Below are positions 12,401 through 23,900 of a DNA stretch of 64,000 nucleotides, piece by piece. This DNA comes from Plumapathes pennacea (Eukaryota > Cnidaria > Anthozoa > Antipatharia > Myriopathidae). The notes under the pieces were generated by a model that was not told where the DNA came from, ran no database searches, and worked only from the letters and a program-made list of their open reading frames with translations. How positions within the stretch are numbered: position 1 is the first letter of the stretch; each line of letters opens with the position of its first letter. The stretch lies in assembly GCA_964036295.1 (NCBI GenBank), contig OZ038463.1, positions 28,135,069-28,199,068 on the forward strand. The letters are read 5' to 3'. Made by a program: the position numbers and the translations under genes.

Positions 12401-13870
12401 TGAGAGATGGCTTGTGTGTCCTCACTGTGTGCAATCTGCTGTAAAACAGCCGCACAGATTCCCAGGGGCTTACATGGAGAAAAAGATTCCTTGGAGACAG
12501 CTCTGGATGACATGTCCAAATGGAGGTTTTGATGTCCCAGCATGCTTGGTGTACCCTGTCAAAGGTCAGTGATATTGTTATGATATTGATCTTCAGTTTT
12601 TTTTTTAAATATTGATTTCTTTTTCTTTACAGTCTGAGATTGTGATGAACTAGCTCCATTATATTTTTCTCTTTTCAGTTTTTCACCAGAAATATTATAT
12701 CACATTGTGGATAATTGGGCTTTTAATATCTTGCTCAAAGAAACTCTGATCGGACTATTAATTCTCTCCACAATACTGGTTGGGAGAATTAATTTGTATT
12801 CTAAGCTTGGGATTGATAGAGTTTAATGATATTGACTTAGATGATGAAGAGAGGATTGAGAGAAATGTTTTTCATAAATATAATATTATAACTGTAATGC
12901 TTTCCAAATGGACTGTACAGAAGCAAAGCAGATGTCAATATTGTTTTGTAAATAATGAGTTAATTTACTTTTTAGTCATGTTTATTATTTGTGTAAATTT
13001 TTACAGGATCCAAAAAAGATATCCAACATCACTTGGGCTTGCTACCACAGTTTACATGTCATCTGAAACAATGTAAACCTTGTGAACAGGTCAGTTTAAT
13101 TGTTCAAATGATTGTTATGAATGAATCTTCTTGGTTAACGGTTGACATGAGGCAAAAAAGTTTCATTTGACATATCTTGATTTTTTATTTTTTGCAAAAG
13201 TTATTCACCTTGCCACCTCCACCCCCAGAGTTCCACTCTTAATCGAGCCCCAGACCCCTGGTTTGAAGATGTACATGTATCCACAATCAGTTTGTGTGTT
13301 ATTGCTGTGTTAAAACATATTCTATATACTGTTTTTTATTTACAGAAGTCCGATGGCCTTGTTGACCAAAGTGCAAATGGTATAGTTATTTTAAAGTTTT
13401 TGGCAGTGAAAAGCACCATCTGCCACTCCCCCCCCCCCCCCCCCCCCCCCCTTCACACCCTGTGTCTGTCATGTTTGATAAAAGTGTTGCTATGAGTACG
13501 ACATTTTAGTCTCATTTTCACAGTTGGAACTCAAATCTCAATGGTGGGATCTATTTCAACAGATTTACTGCCTGACGAGGAAGTGTGCAGGAATCCGTCC
13601 ATTGTGCCAACTCTGTCTGTTCTCAAAGAACTGTCAAAAGAGATCATTCCACAATGGCAGTTCCTGGGACTGCAACTTGATATGAACCAGGCCACAATAG
13701 AGAACATCGCCTACAACAATGTTATGTTCACTTGTCCTGAACAAAAAGCATTTCAGATGCTAAAGTCTTGGTGGGACATGGGAAGTTCCTCCACATATGA
13801 CAAGCTGGCGGATGCTCTGAGACACGAGGGTCTGGGCCGACTGGCGGACAAATATTGTTGTGGCTCATGA
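9462..13870 (+). CDS. Roco protein: LRR, Roc GTPase, COR, Death domain (copy 2, complete)
   Basis: Proposed exons are 9462-12564, 13007-13089, 13346-13379 and 13524-13870 (3567 nt, 1188 aa, phases all compatible). Residues about 15-490 are leucine-rich repeats with an internal 46-residue period. The Roc GTPase follows: P-loop GSSSAGKTSL near residue 504, G3 DFGGQE near 554, G4-like LTQAD near 613. A COR-type region runs to about 900, then a conserved tail with CPHC near 986. The last exon encodes a Death-domain-like module (LKELSKEIIPQWQFLG, KAFQMLKSWW, YDKLADALRHEGLG). A TGA directly after 12564 is taken as intronic because AAAG|GTCAGT is a strong donor and the downstream exons match those of copy 1. 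ATG 9462 is the first Met. The frame is open upstream to an acceptor-like CAG at 9435-9437, so an earlier exon is possible. Role inferred: GTP-switched scaffold recruiting Death-domain partners in the cytosol. Confidence 0.85.
9927..10680 (+). repeat. 138 bp tandem repeat encoding paired LRRs
   Basis: Within the LRR exon, the GGCCTGGAAAAGCTGGAT sequence recurs at an exact 138 bp step (about 9927, 10065, 10203, 10341, 10479, 10617). Each unit encodes two 23-residue LRRs, with cores such as GLEKLDLS and LRELNLQDCGLTEM. Nucleotide identity between units is high, pointing to recent internal duplication or conversion. Confidence 0.85.
13429..13451. repeat. Poly-C tract in Roco copy 2 intron
   Basis: A run of about 22 C lies in the last intron, 70 bases before the Death-domain exon. 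No function is apparent. It is a likely site of length variation or assembly error. Confidence 0.7.
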
Positions 13871-15861
13871 CACAGTGTAGTATGTACAGGTAAGGAAAGC
13901 TTCATGCTGCATGTATCCTGGCTTGTATCTCAAAAGTTGATTTGTACCCTAAGCCCATAGTATTTCATTTTATACTAATAATTATTATTTACGTTGTGAA
14001 GTACTGATTATCAGATCTCCTCGTGATCTAGCATTAGTCTACATAGATTATGTGCCTTAGCCAGATGGATCTCCACTTTACTTGATAGTAAAACAACATG
14101 GATATCCTCCAAATTCTCAAAGAATTATTGACAGTTCTATTGTCTTGGCAGTTAGCTGCCACCTTTTTCCATATGGTATGCCAATAATTTTCGAGTAAAA
14201 ATTGACACTGCAGAATACTGAAGTTGTTTGCTCTCAAGTCTGGTTGTTCAAAGCTCAAATTTATGCTGAGCCAGAATTACCAAAACATTATTTTCATGAT
14301 TATTTTTGTTTGGTTCTTCAACCTCTTGGCCTCAAACTTTAGAGTTTTGATTGCAAATTAACTAGAAATTTTGTTCTACCTCAAAACATATTGAGGATTT
14401 GAGTAAAACTTTCACTGATGTTTGAACTTACTTCAAGAATAGTCTTCAGAAATTTTTCTGTGAACAGCCAAGCTGAATTACAAATTAAAACTAATTGACC
14501 TGATGGGATTATTTTTCCATTATACACATGTGGTTTGTTAACCATATGTGCATTATATCAGAGCTTCAGTGTTAGTAGTCATACATGATTGTAGTCACAT
14601 CGATGAATTGAAAAAGAGAAACTGCACGCAGATACAGTAGAAAGAGGCGCAGCAATTTAAACTCCCAATGCCCTGTAGATGAGCAAGACTAAACTTTACA
14701 ACAGCATCCAGCAATTTTAGTTCCATGTTTAATTCAAACTCTAAATTCTGTCTTCAGTAAACATGCCATCAAGTGGAGGTTGTACAGCAATGTCCTGGTG
14801 ATGGTTTCCATGGTGATGCTTGACATGGCAGATGACGGTTCATTCTCAGTTGCTGTGCTGGTGTAGAGTCTGATGATTTTCTGCTCAAGTTGAGTTTGAT
14901 GAAGTACTGTACTTGAACAGCATTGTACAACTTAATTGTACATGTAGGGATTTTATGGTTTCTTTGAAAAATGTCACAGCAATTATACATTGACTGTGCA
15001 CAACAAGTTAATATTCTGTGTTCTAACAGACTATGCTGCACTTGTATATTGAAGTTTCACTGAACAAATCTGCACTGATTACAAAATGAGCCAAGAGCCA
15101 CAATATTTGTACAGATATAATGTGTAAACTAGCAAGATCCCCGTAAAATATGGTGATCGGATTTCTGTATTTCTTTTTTTATTCTTTCTTTTGTTCACTT
15201 GACAGCAGAATTTTTTTTTCTAAACACAAACACATGAGACAGGCCAGAAGTTTTACTTGCACTATTAGAGTGAGCCAAGAGCAGCAAACAACTGTGCAAA
15301 TAGAAGTAAAGTAGTGTAGTACAATAAGTATAGAGTATACAATAAAATATTTTTCCATAACAATAGCATTTCTTTCCCAGAGGGGTTTGAATTATATTGT
15401 TCCTGCCATCCAACATTGGCACCATTGGTTGAAAGTGTTAAATAAAGTAGTTATTATGTCATTAACTTGGAGGTCTCCTCTACATGCATCTACATGTACT
15501 TTAAACATGTTCATAACTGTTACTGATTTTATAATAGTCTAAGTGTGATACATGTATATCTGCAGATATACCATCTTTTGATTTGCTGCCTTACATTGTA
15601 CACTAATCAATCACAGTACGAATTCTCACAATACAAAGACAGTATACTATACATAAACACAAGTAAACAAACAAACAGAGCATATACAACACAGAACGAT
15701 AATTATTGGGGACCATTCACACTTGTTGGGGGGTGGGGTGGGGGCATGAGAAGAAACGTACGACAAATTATTTAAAACTCAAACCCTATCACTGCATTTT
15801 GCAAGTGAACTTGGTTAAAACTGGTATTCATGGCTGATGTGGTGTTTGTCAGAGCCATTTT
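13871..15861. other. 3' flank of Roco copy 2
   Basis: No gene seen. Up to about 15075 the sequence is alignable with the 3' flank of copy 1 (about 3540-5010). Shared blocks include CCTGGTGATGGTTTCCAT, ATGGTGATGCTTGACA and AAAATGAGCCAAGA, so the tandem duplication includes non-coding DNA. An AATAAA at 15441-15446 could be a polyadenylation signal. A repeat starting AACTAGC near 15128 reappears at 27212. Confidence 0.6.
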
Positions 15862-16039
15862 TTAGTCATTTTGTTGATAAGAATCCAGATTAAACTTGTC
15901 CTGAAATGAGTCCCGCTTCATAGTAGCACGTCGTGCAACAGCTACTTCATCTGGAGGCCGGCTCCTCCTCTTGAGAACTTTCTCTGCACTCGGAAGGGTG
16001 CACCACCAACACCCAACGTCCCACCAGTCAGTGTACCTC
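15862..16039 (-). CDS. Possible terminal coding exon, unrecognised
   Basis: On the minus strand an acceptor TTTTACAG ends at 16040 and is followed by 59 codons to a TAA at 15864-15862. The peptide has aromatic-rich and basic blocks (RYTDWWDVGCWWCTLP, KVLKRRSRPPDEVAVARR) and ends DSYQQND. I do not recognise the family and cannot find the upstream exons in the next 1.5 kb. The unbroken frame with biased composition is suggestive only. It could equally be a relic of a transposon protein. Confidence 0.3.
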
Positions 16040-16154
16040 CTGTAAAAGGAGCCACAGTATACTACTCAACACTGAAGTACAAAAGATAATATGGAAACTG
16101 AAGGTTTGACCTTATACTGTTCTGCAATCATTTATCTGATGTACACGTCGAGCA

Positions 16155-16337
16155 GCGGCGGATCCAGACCGGTTTACGGAAACCGGTCAAATTTTTGAAA
16201 TTTAGTTCTCAGCCTCAGAAAATGGGGTTTTGGAGATCCCAATCTAAAAATACGTTTCCACTCTCAAAGCTCGCGCCTTTGGAGCTCGCATATTTGGAAA
16301 CCGGTCAGATTTTCATCTGTATCCGCCCCTGTCGAGG
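16155..16337. repeat. MITE with GGCGGATCC termini
   Basis: The left end is CGGCGGATCCAGACCGGT and the right end is ACCGGTCAGATTTTCATCTG then TATCCGCCCCTG. These are inverted repeats, with the ACCGG block repeated internally. A truncated relative occurs at 40617-40690 (CTCGCGCC, GGTCAGATTTTCGTCTGGAT). Confidence 0.6.
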
Positions 16338-16904
16338 ATGAGTTTTTGTGGTAAGTTACACCGTTGAAATTATTACAGACTTTAGCTTGATACTCAAGAA
16401 CAAATGAAATTATGTTTGTTTTCAATAAAATTCTGTTTGTTTTCACTTTTGCTGTACTTTATATGAGAACATCAAAGTCCTAGAGATGTAATTCTGAATG
16501 CATGGGGGCGAGTTAAGAGGGAACATGCCAGTAACCTTTATTGCAACATGTTCGTCGTGGAACTCACCTCTGCACATCGCGAGTCACTAAATAAGGACAT
16601 AAATTGCAATATGCTTGATATCTAGCCACCTGCATCTTGTACTCCTCATGTCATATTCGGGTAGATATTACGTCGGCCCAAAGCCGGACTGGCAGACTCT
16701 TTATATCGGCTCGTAAGAGCCGGTTCAATTCAGCAATCGGAGAGCTCGCTTTTTTGTGATTTCAGTGTACGTCTTTCTGTTTATTTTTTGAAATGATTCC
16801 TGTAGTATTTTATCAAATGTTTTTTATTGTATAGTTGTTAGTTTTAGCAGTAGGAGTATTAATATCATTTTCATGTATTTGTATTAGTCTATTCAAGGAA
16901 TCAT

Positions 16905-17042
16905 GGGCCGGATTCACAAAACTTCGCATCGTAAATACGACTTGCGCACTCTCAACATAGTATGCGTAAGTCATTGGGATTAGATGTGTAAATTATTCTT
17001 GCGAACATTTTCGTTCGTACGCAAATTTTGTGAATCCGGCCC
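16905..17042. repeat. Palindromic MITE with GGGCCGGATTCACAAAA termini
   Basis: A 138 bp element has perfect 17 bp terminal inverted repeats: GGGCCGGATTCACAAAA on the left and its complement on the right. The interior also folds (ACTTGCGCA against TGCGTAAGT). No coding capacity. Confidence 0.75.
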
Positions 17043-17764
17043 CATATTTGCAATAAAGACTGCTGGTGCACAAATAAAATCTTATTGTGTTAAGTATTAA
17101 TACTGCATCTTTTTCACATCTACAACAGGTGACCCAGCTCTGCTGCACTCGTGATTTGCGAGAAGAAACTGGGCATGACAGGGCTAGAACCACTTGGCCT
17201 GACTTTCTATTGGATGCTTTGATTTTGTTCCAGCCAATCGATGTTTTGAGTTTGATACAAATTGATGATTAGCTCTAAAATCGGCTGCATAAAAACCGTT
17301 GACTCCTTTCTGTCATTTTCCTTTTCAATAGAAGAGCAGTATTTTTTTTTTTGTACTATTTTCTCTTTCATTATTCTTGAAAGCAAATATTTTGTGATCA
17401 GCTTCCTTTTCTATTTCATATTTTCTCTCACTGGCAAATCATCAAAGTTTCTCAAAGTTACTCCACATTTATTCGTAATCTAATGCTATATACATTAAAA
17501 TATATCTTCTCTAGTAAGTTAGCTTCAAGAAAGGCTGTTTTGTGAGCCCCGAGGTGGGAAGAATTGAAGTAGAGGCCAAGGTTAGTGGATTCAATTTTTG
17601 GTTTCAATAGTTGAGGTCTGAAAAGGGGAAATATACCTTTCGTGATTCACGTTGCTTATTTTGGTATGGTTTTGAATCCTCCGTTATCGTTATTGTTATC
17701 GTTATGTCATTCTTTTCCCGAATAAGTTAATTTCTTTTTTTTTATTATAATTGAAACAACTACT
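17043..17764. other. Gene-free stretch upstream of the first-exon array
   Basis: No convincing gene, RNA or long repeat is visible here. The sequence is AT-rich with short poly-T tracts. An open frame at 17087-17272 has no recognisable features. Confidence 0.5.
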
Positions 17765-17860
17765 GTATAATCACATCCTCATGATAATTGCAGTATCGAC
17801 GTCATGATTGAAATTGCTTGATAACTACGCGACAACAAACCAGTCAATTACTTTAGTGTG

Positions 17861-17880
17861 CGATCAAGTTTGATCAAGTG
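17861..17880 (+). promoter_or_regulatory. Conserved upstream motif GATCAAGTTTGATCAAG (copy 1)
   Basis: The motif lies about 100-125 bp before the first-exon ATG. It recurs at about 18989, 20099, 21060 (one change) and 21961 in the other four units. It is a direct repeat of GATCAAG with a TTT spacer and contains TGATCA. Its retention even in the diverged fifth unit suggests a promoter element or 5' UTR feature. No TATA box is evident. Confidence 0.4.
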
Positions 17881-17982
17881 CTACCTTACGCGGTTACCGT
17901 GCAAGAGATACGTGAATTGCGACTGAAATCCACAGCAGGTTTTAGACAACAAAAGTCCTGTGATTTGATCAACAAGGAAAGA

Positions 17983-20900
17983 ATGGCGAGTCCAAGAATT
18001 CCGTTTATTTCGAGTTCTCCATCGCGACAGCATGAGGACGACTTGAGGAGGTAAATAAATATACGGTATACGATACTAAATAAGTTAATACTACACTCAT
18101 CTATGGGAATGGGAATGGGAATGGAATTAGCCAGAAACGGATACCAGGGGGATGGGGTCAGTCCCACACGTATATAAGCAATATAACTATGTGCCACTCC
18201 ACAGGACAATATATCGTTTTCAAACAGTTTAGTCTGAATTTGACCTGTTTGTTTCTTTTAGAGTAGAGTAGTAGATTACCTCTGTTTTTGTATTTAATTT
18301 TAAAGAGAATGAATGTTTGTGAATTATGCTTAGGAGCTCATACGGTCTAAATAGGGTGGAAAAAAGTCTCATTCACAGTTCTGAGCAGAGAAGAGTTCTA
18401 GAATACAGGTCTGAAATAGGGTTAAAAAATTGTATGGATATTTCACTCTGAAAGAAAGTAAGGGGGTTACTCGCACCAAAAAAATAGACGAAATGCCCCA
18501 CCCCCGGGAGGAGGGAATTATACCAGTCAATGATTTGGGGATACATGGATGGATGGATAGACTGCCAGATAAAACAAGAAGAATAGTGGATGGATGTTGT
18601 AGCTTCTATATGCAGGAAAACTAAGTACATGGAAGGCAAAACACACACCATATCCAGAAACTAACTGCAAGAAACAAAGGTCCATAGAGAAACAAATGCA
18701 AAAGCAAAAAAGGACAGAAAAACCAATGGAGTGCCTTGCTAAACTAATAATCGAAACAGACGCAATTTAAAGAGGAACAAGATATTGACAGCAGTTTAAG
18801 TGACGGCATGGAAACCGACGGATAAACCTTTAAAATCATACAAAACCACCGTGCGGCGTGATTGAAAAACCTCAGAAAATTATTGCAGCAACCATAATTG
18901 TATACTTATAATAATTGCTGTATCAGCGTCATGATTGAAATTGCTTAATAGCTACGCGACACCAAACCACTCAATTATTTTAGTGTGCGATCAAGTTTGA
19001 TCAAGTGCTATCTTGCGGTTAACCGTACAAGAGAATCGTGAATTGTGACTGAAATCCACAGCAGAGATTTAGACAATAGAAGTCCAGCCTGTGATTTGAT
19101 CAATAAGGGAAGAATGGCGAGTCCAAGAATTCCGTTTATTTCGAGTTCTCCATCGCGACAGCATGAGGACGACTTGAGGAGAAGGTAACGGATAAAAGTG
19201 CTAGAGAAATAGATTTAGATAATTACCACATTTATCCGTGGGAATGGTAATGGATTAGCCAGGGTTAATCCCACACTCAAATAAGCCATATAGCTATGTG
19301 CCACCCTAAAGGAAAATACGTCGTTTTGAAGCAATTTAGTCTGAATTTGACTGGTCTGTTTAACTTGAGTAGAGTAGTAGGTTACGTTTATTTTTGTATT
19401 TGATCTTAAAGAAAGTGAATGTTTGTGAAATATACTTAGAAGCTCATACGGTCTAAATAGGGTGAAAAGCCTCATTTACAGTTTTAAAAAGAGAGTAGTT
19501 CTGGGAAACAGGTCTGAAGGGTTAAAGTAATCGCATGTTTTACAATCTGAAATAGAGTAAGGGTTTTTCACAATTATGCAGCACACTCCCACCGAAAAAT
19601 AGACGGGGTTCTCCACCCCCAGAGAAGGGAAATATATCAGTCAATGATTTGAAGATACATGGATGGGTGAATAGACTGAAAGATGAAACAAGAATAGTGG
19701 ATGGATATTGTGGCGTTTATATGCACGAAAACTATGTACATGGAAGGCAAAAGTCAGAAAATCGAGAAACTAACTGAAGAAACAAAATTCCATAGAGAAA
19801 GAAATGCAAAAGCAAAAAGGACAGAAAAACCAATGGAGTGCTTTCCTTAACTAATAATCGAAACAGACGCAAGTTTAAGTTGAACAAGATACTGACAGCA
19901 GTTTAAGTGATGGCATGGAAACCGACGGATCAACCTTTTAAAAACATATAAAAACACCGTGCGGCGTGATTGAAAAACCTCAGAAAATTATTGCAACAAC
20001 CATAATTGTATACTTATAATAATTGCTGTATCAACGTCATGATTGAAATTGCTTTTTATAGCTACGCGACAACAAACCATTCAATTATTTTAGTGTGCGA
20101 TCAAGTTTGATCAAGTGCTATCTTGCGGTTAACCGTACAAGAGAATCGTGAATTGTGACTGAAATCCACAACAGAGATTTAGACAATAGTATTCCAGCCT
20201 GTGATTTGATCAATGAGGGAAGAATGGCGAGTCCAAGAATTCCGTTTATTTCGAGTTCTCCATCGCAACAGGATGAGGACGACTTGAGGATAAAAGTGCT
20301 AGAGAAATAGATAGATAGTTACCACATTCATCCGTGGGAATGTGAATGGAATTAGCCAGGGTTAGTCCCACACGCGTAATAAGCCATATAGCTATGTGCC
20401 ACCCTAAAGAAAAATACATCGTTTTGAAGCCATTTAGTCTGAATTTGACTGGTCGGTTTGCTTTGAGTAGAGTAGTAGATTACGTTTATTTTTGTATTTG
20501 ATCCGAGAGTGAATGCTTTTGAAATACACTTAGAAGCTCATACGGTCTAAGGATGAGAAGTCTCATTCACAGTTCTAAAAAGAGAGAAGTTCTAGGATAC
20601 AGGTCTGAAAATAGGGTTAAAGAAATCGTATAGATGATTCACCCTGAAATAAAGTAAGGGTTGTTCACAATTGGACAGCGCACTCCCATTAAATAATAGA
20701 CGAGCGCCCCACCCCCGGAGGAGGGAAATATACCAGTCAATGATTTGGGGATACATGGATAGATGGATTAGACTGACAGTAGATGAAACAAGGAGAATAG
20801 TGGATGGATGTTGTATTGTTTATATGCAGGACAACTATATAAGTACATGAAAGGTAAAAGTCACATAGAAAATCGAGAAACTAACTTAAGAAAAGAAGTT

Positions 20901-23900
20901 CCATAGAGAAACAAATGCAAAAGCAAAAAGGACAGAAAAACCAGTGGAGTGCCTTGCTAAACTAATGATCGAAACAGACGCAATTTAAAGAGGAACAAGA
21001 TATTGACAGCAGTTTAAGTGATGGCATGGAAACCAAACCATTTAATTATTTTAGTGTGCGATGAAGTTTGATCAAGTGCTATCTCGCGGTTAACTGTGCA
21101 AGAAGTTCGTGGATTGTGACTGAAATCCACGGCAGAGATTTAGACAATAGAAGTCCTGTGATTTGATCAATAAGGGAAGAATGGCGAGTCCAAGAATTCC
21201 GTATATTTCGAGTTCTCCATCGCAACAGAATGAGGGCGATTTGAGGTGAGCTTTGACATCAAATCGAAGTTCGAAACTACGAAGTGAATTATCTTAAGAT
21301 GTTTGATCGTGTAAACATACTGCAGTAGTTGATAAAATAGACACGAGTGGACCAAGAAAGGAGGTAATACCATATTCATCAATAGAAATGGTAATGAATT
21401 AACCAGGATCGGAGAGGGATGGGGGTACTCCCACACATATGTATGCCATATAGCCGTCTGAAGTTGATTTTTTGGTTTGCTTTCGGGTAGAGTAGTATTT
21501 TTTTTGTTTGGTATTTGGTCTTTAATGTTAATATTTAGTATACAACAGAGTGCAAATTTTATAGATAAGTCTGAGTCAGAATCTAAAATAGAGTAAACAT
21601 TTTAGTGTAGAGCTCTAAAAGGGGGAATATACCTTTTTGTAATTTGACTGATTACTTTGGTTTGATTTTCCGCGGTCGTTATTGTTATTTCGTTTGTTCT
21701 TGAATAAGTCAACTTTAACAGTGTCTGTTTTATGAGCTCAAAAATAGAGCAACGGTTTATGTAGTGTTCAGTATGAAAACCGACGGATATATTTGCAAAA
21801 TGATAATACAAGAAAATACGTACAGGGCTGTGGATAATCACTGATACCATATTTGTAATAACTTTAATTATATCCTGATGATAATTTCAAGTACCAACGT
21901 CATGATTGAAATTGCTTAACTGATTACGCAACAACAAACCACTTAATTATTTTGGTGTGCGATCAAGTTTGATCAAGTGCCGTCGTCAGGTTAACCGTGC
22001 AAAAAATTAAAGATTTGTGATTGAAATGTACAGAAGAAATTTTAAAATCAAGAAGAGAAGCATGGCGAGTGCCAGAATTCCGTCGATTTTAAATACTCCA
22101 TTCGATATAAATGAGCTACTCGAGGAGTTGCAACAGGATCCATCGGCCGTAAACTTTGAACAGACTATAATTCTTTGAGCTTGATGAGGTCTGCCCAGTG
22201 ATGCAAAAGAATTAAGTTTAATCAGTTGATTATCATTTTCAATAAAAAATTAACGAAGATTTCTGTTGCCGTTCCTCAATCGGACCTGAGCGTGATTTTT
22301 GCTATACGATTTATACTTTTGATGTGTATTGAAACCGATAAAACTTATATCATAACAGTTATACAAGTAACGGTTCTTTTGTCGTTCAGTACATAAATTA
22401 TATAGGTATAAGCCGCCCCAATGGGTATCCTTTTCAAGCACTTTAGTCTGAAATAGAGTCGAGTAAGTACCTTTTGTATATTTTGGTACTTAGTTAAAAA
22501 AAACATATTTGAGATTTTGAGATACAGGTCTGAAATAGGGTGGAAAAGTCGTATATTTTGGTCTGAAACAGGGTAGACGGTTTTCAGAACCAAACGGCAC
22601 ACTCCTACCCAAAATTAGGCGGATGCCTAGAAGGATAGATAGCTAAACAGACGGAACAAAAGGAATAGTGGTTTCATATTGTGGTGTTTATAACCGGATA
22701 TTACTAAGTGCGTGGAAGGCAAAAGAAACAAACTGAAAAGAAACAAACTCGAGTCAGAAGGGAATTCAAAAACGAAATCGACAGAAAAACTAGAATTGAT
22801 TGATACATAATTAAGATGTGATGATAGAGTGTTAAATAGTAGAATTAAAGTATGATATCAATATAGCTAACTGATTCTGTTATCGCGTTGTAGAAAAGCT
22901 CTTGATGATCCGTTCAATCTGGAAGACGAGGTGAGTCTACACATTTCAGTTTGCGCCTCTCAAACACGAGAACGCACTAAACAAGGCACCCTTGCCAATC
23001 ACCGTTACAAGCTCCATGCTGACTTGAGTGGCTGCTTTCAAATGGTAAAAGCTAATGCCTTTAAAAGAGAAACGAGCGACGCTAACTAGTGACACAACTA
23101 AAATTTCTTTTTATAGTTCTTGTTCTGTTTTTGTATATTTTCATGTTCTCTTTTTTTCGCTGTTGATGTTCATATATTTGAAATTGCTCGACACACACAA
23201 ACACATGCACGAGTGTGTGTTAACGAGTTTTGTTAATTTCTATTTTTAGTTTTTATTTATTGTGCTTGACAATTATTAATTATGTAACGTCGACTATCCG
23301 AGTAAAGATCTGACTGGAGTTTGTAGTTGCATGAGAAATACTCACACAGTACGCACGGTTGTATGATCTGGTACAAACTGCTTTTATTGAACTTGATTAG
23401 CTTCTTATATATATTTCGAAATAGCCATTTCGCAACTACTCGTTTCAGCGCGTTATAGCGACCGTATTTGGCCTAAGCTATAACGTTATCCATTAACTCC
23501 GCTACACTTACAATACATTACTCATATATATTATACTCATACAGTAAACATTGCTCATAGCCCATAATAGCTAAAAAGTTAATGTGGTTAGGCAACATAA
23601 TAAAAAAAATATGTCATTTCATTACATAGCCCATCATCGCGGAAAACCTCGGTGCGGGTCAACCGGTTGATCTTCTGGCCGAAATCCGAAAGCTTCAAGA
23701 ACTTAACGCTCAATTAAGCATTGAGAATGAGGAACTGAAAAACCAGAACACTGATTTATGGGAGGAAGTGGAACAGCAAAATGAGTTCCAGAACACTGAA
23801 ATGGTAGATTTGCAACAACAGCTGGTTGCTTCTGAAAAGTGAGTGGAAAACGTTCGAATGATGTTGATTGAGAGTTTATCTTTCCACCATGACCATGAAC

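Larger units (their letters stand above)
17765..22800 (+). repeat. Five tandem copies of a promoter plus first-exon unit
   Basis: Units of about 0.9-1.13 kb repeat head to tail, each with an ATGGCGAGT start, at 17983, 19114, 20224, 21181 and 22062. Each carries the same upstream block (CGTCATGATTGAAATTGCTT, then GATCAAGTTTGATCAAG, then GTGATTTGATCAA in copies 1-4). They also share the downstream intronic sequence (TTAGTCTGAATTTGAC, ATACATGGATGGATGG and related). Copies 1-4 are close to one another and copy 5 is the most diverged. The arrangement resembles a cluster of alternative first exons feeding the common exons from 22894 on. Confidence 0.85.

Noticed and set aside
17983-18050. Tandem small genes of about 25 residues starting MASPRIP
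   Set aside because: Most copies end at good splice donors in a common phase rather than at shared stop codons, so alternative first exons are a better fit.
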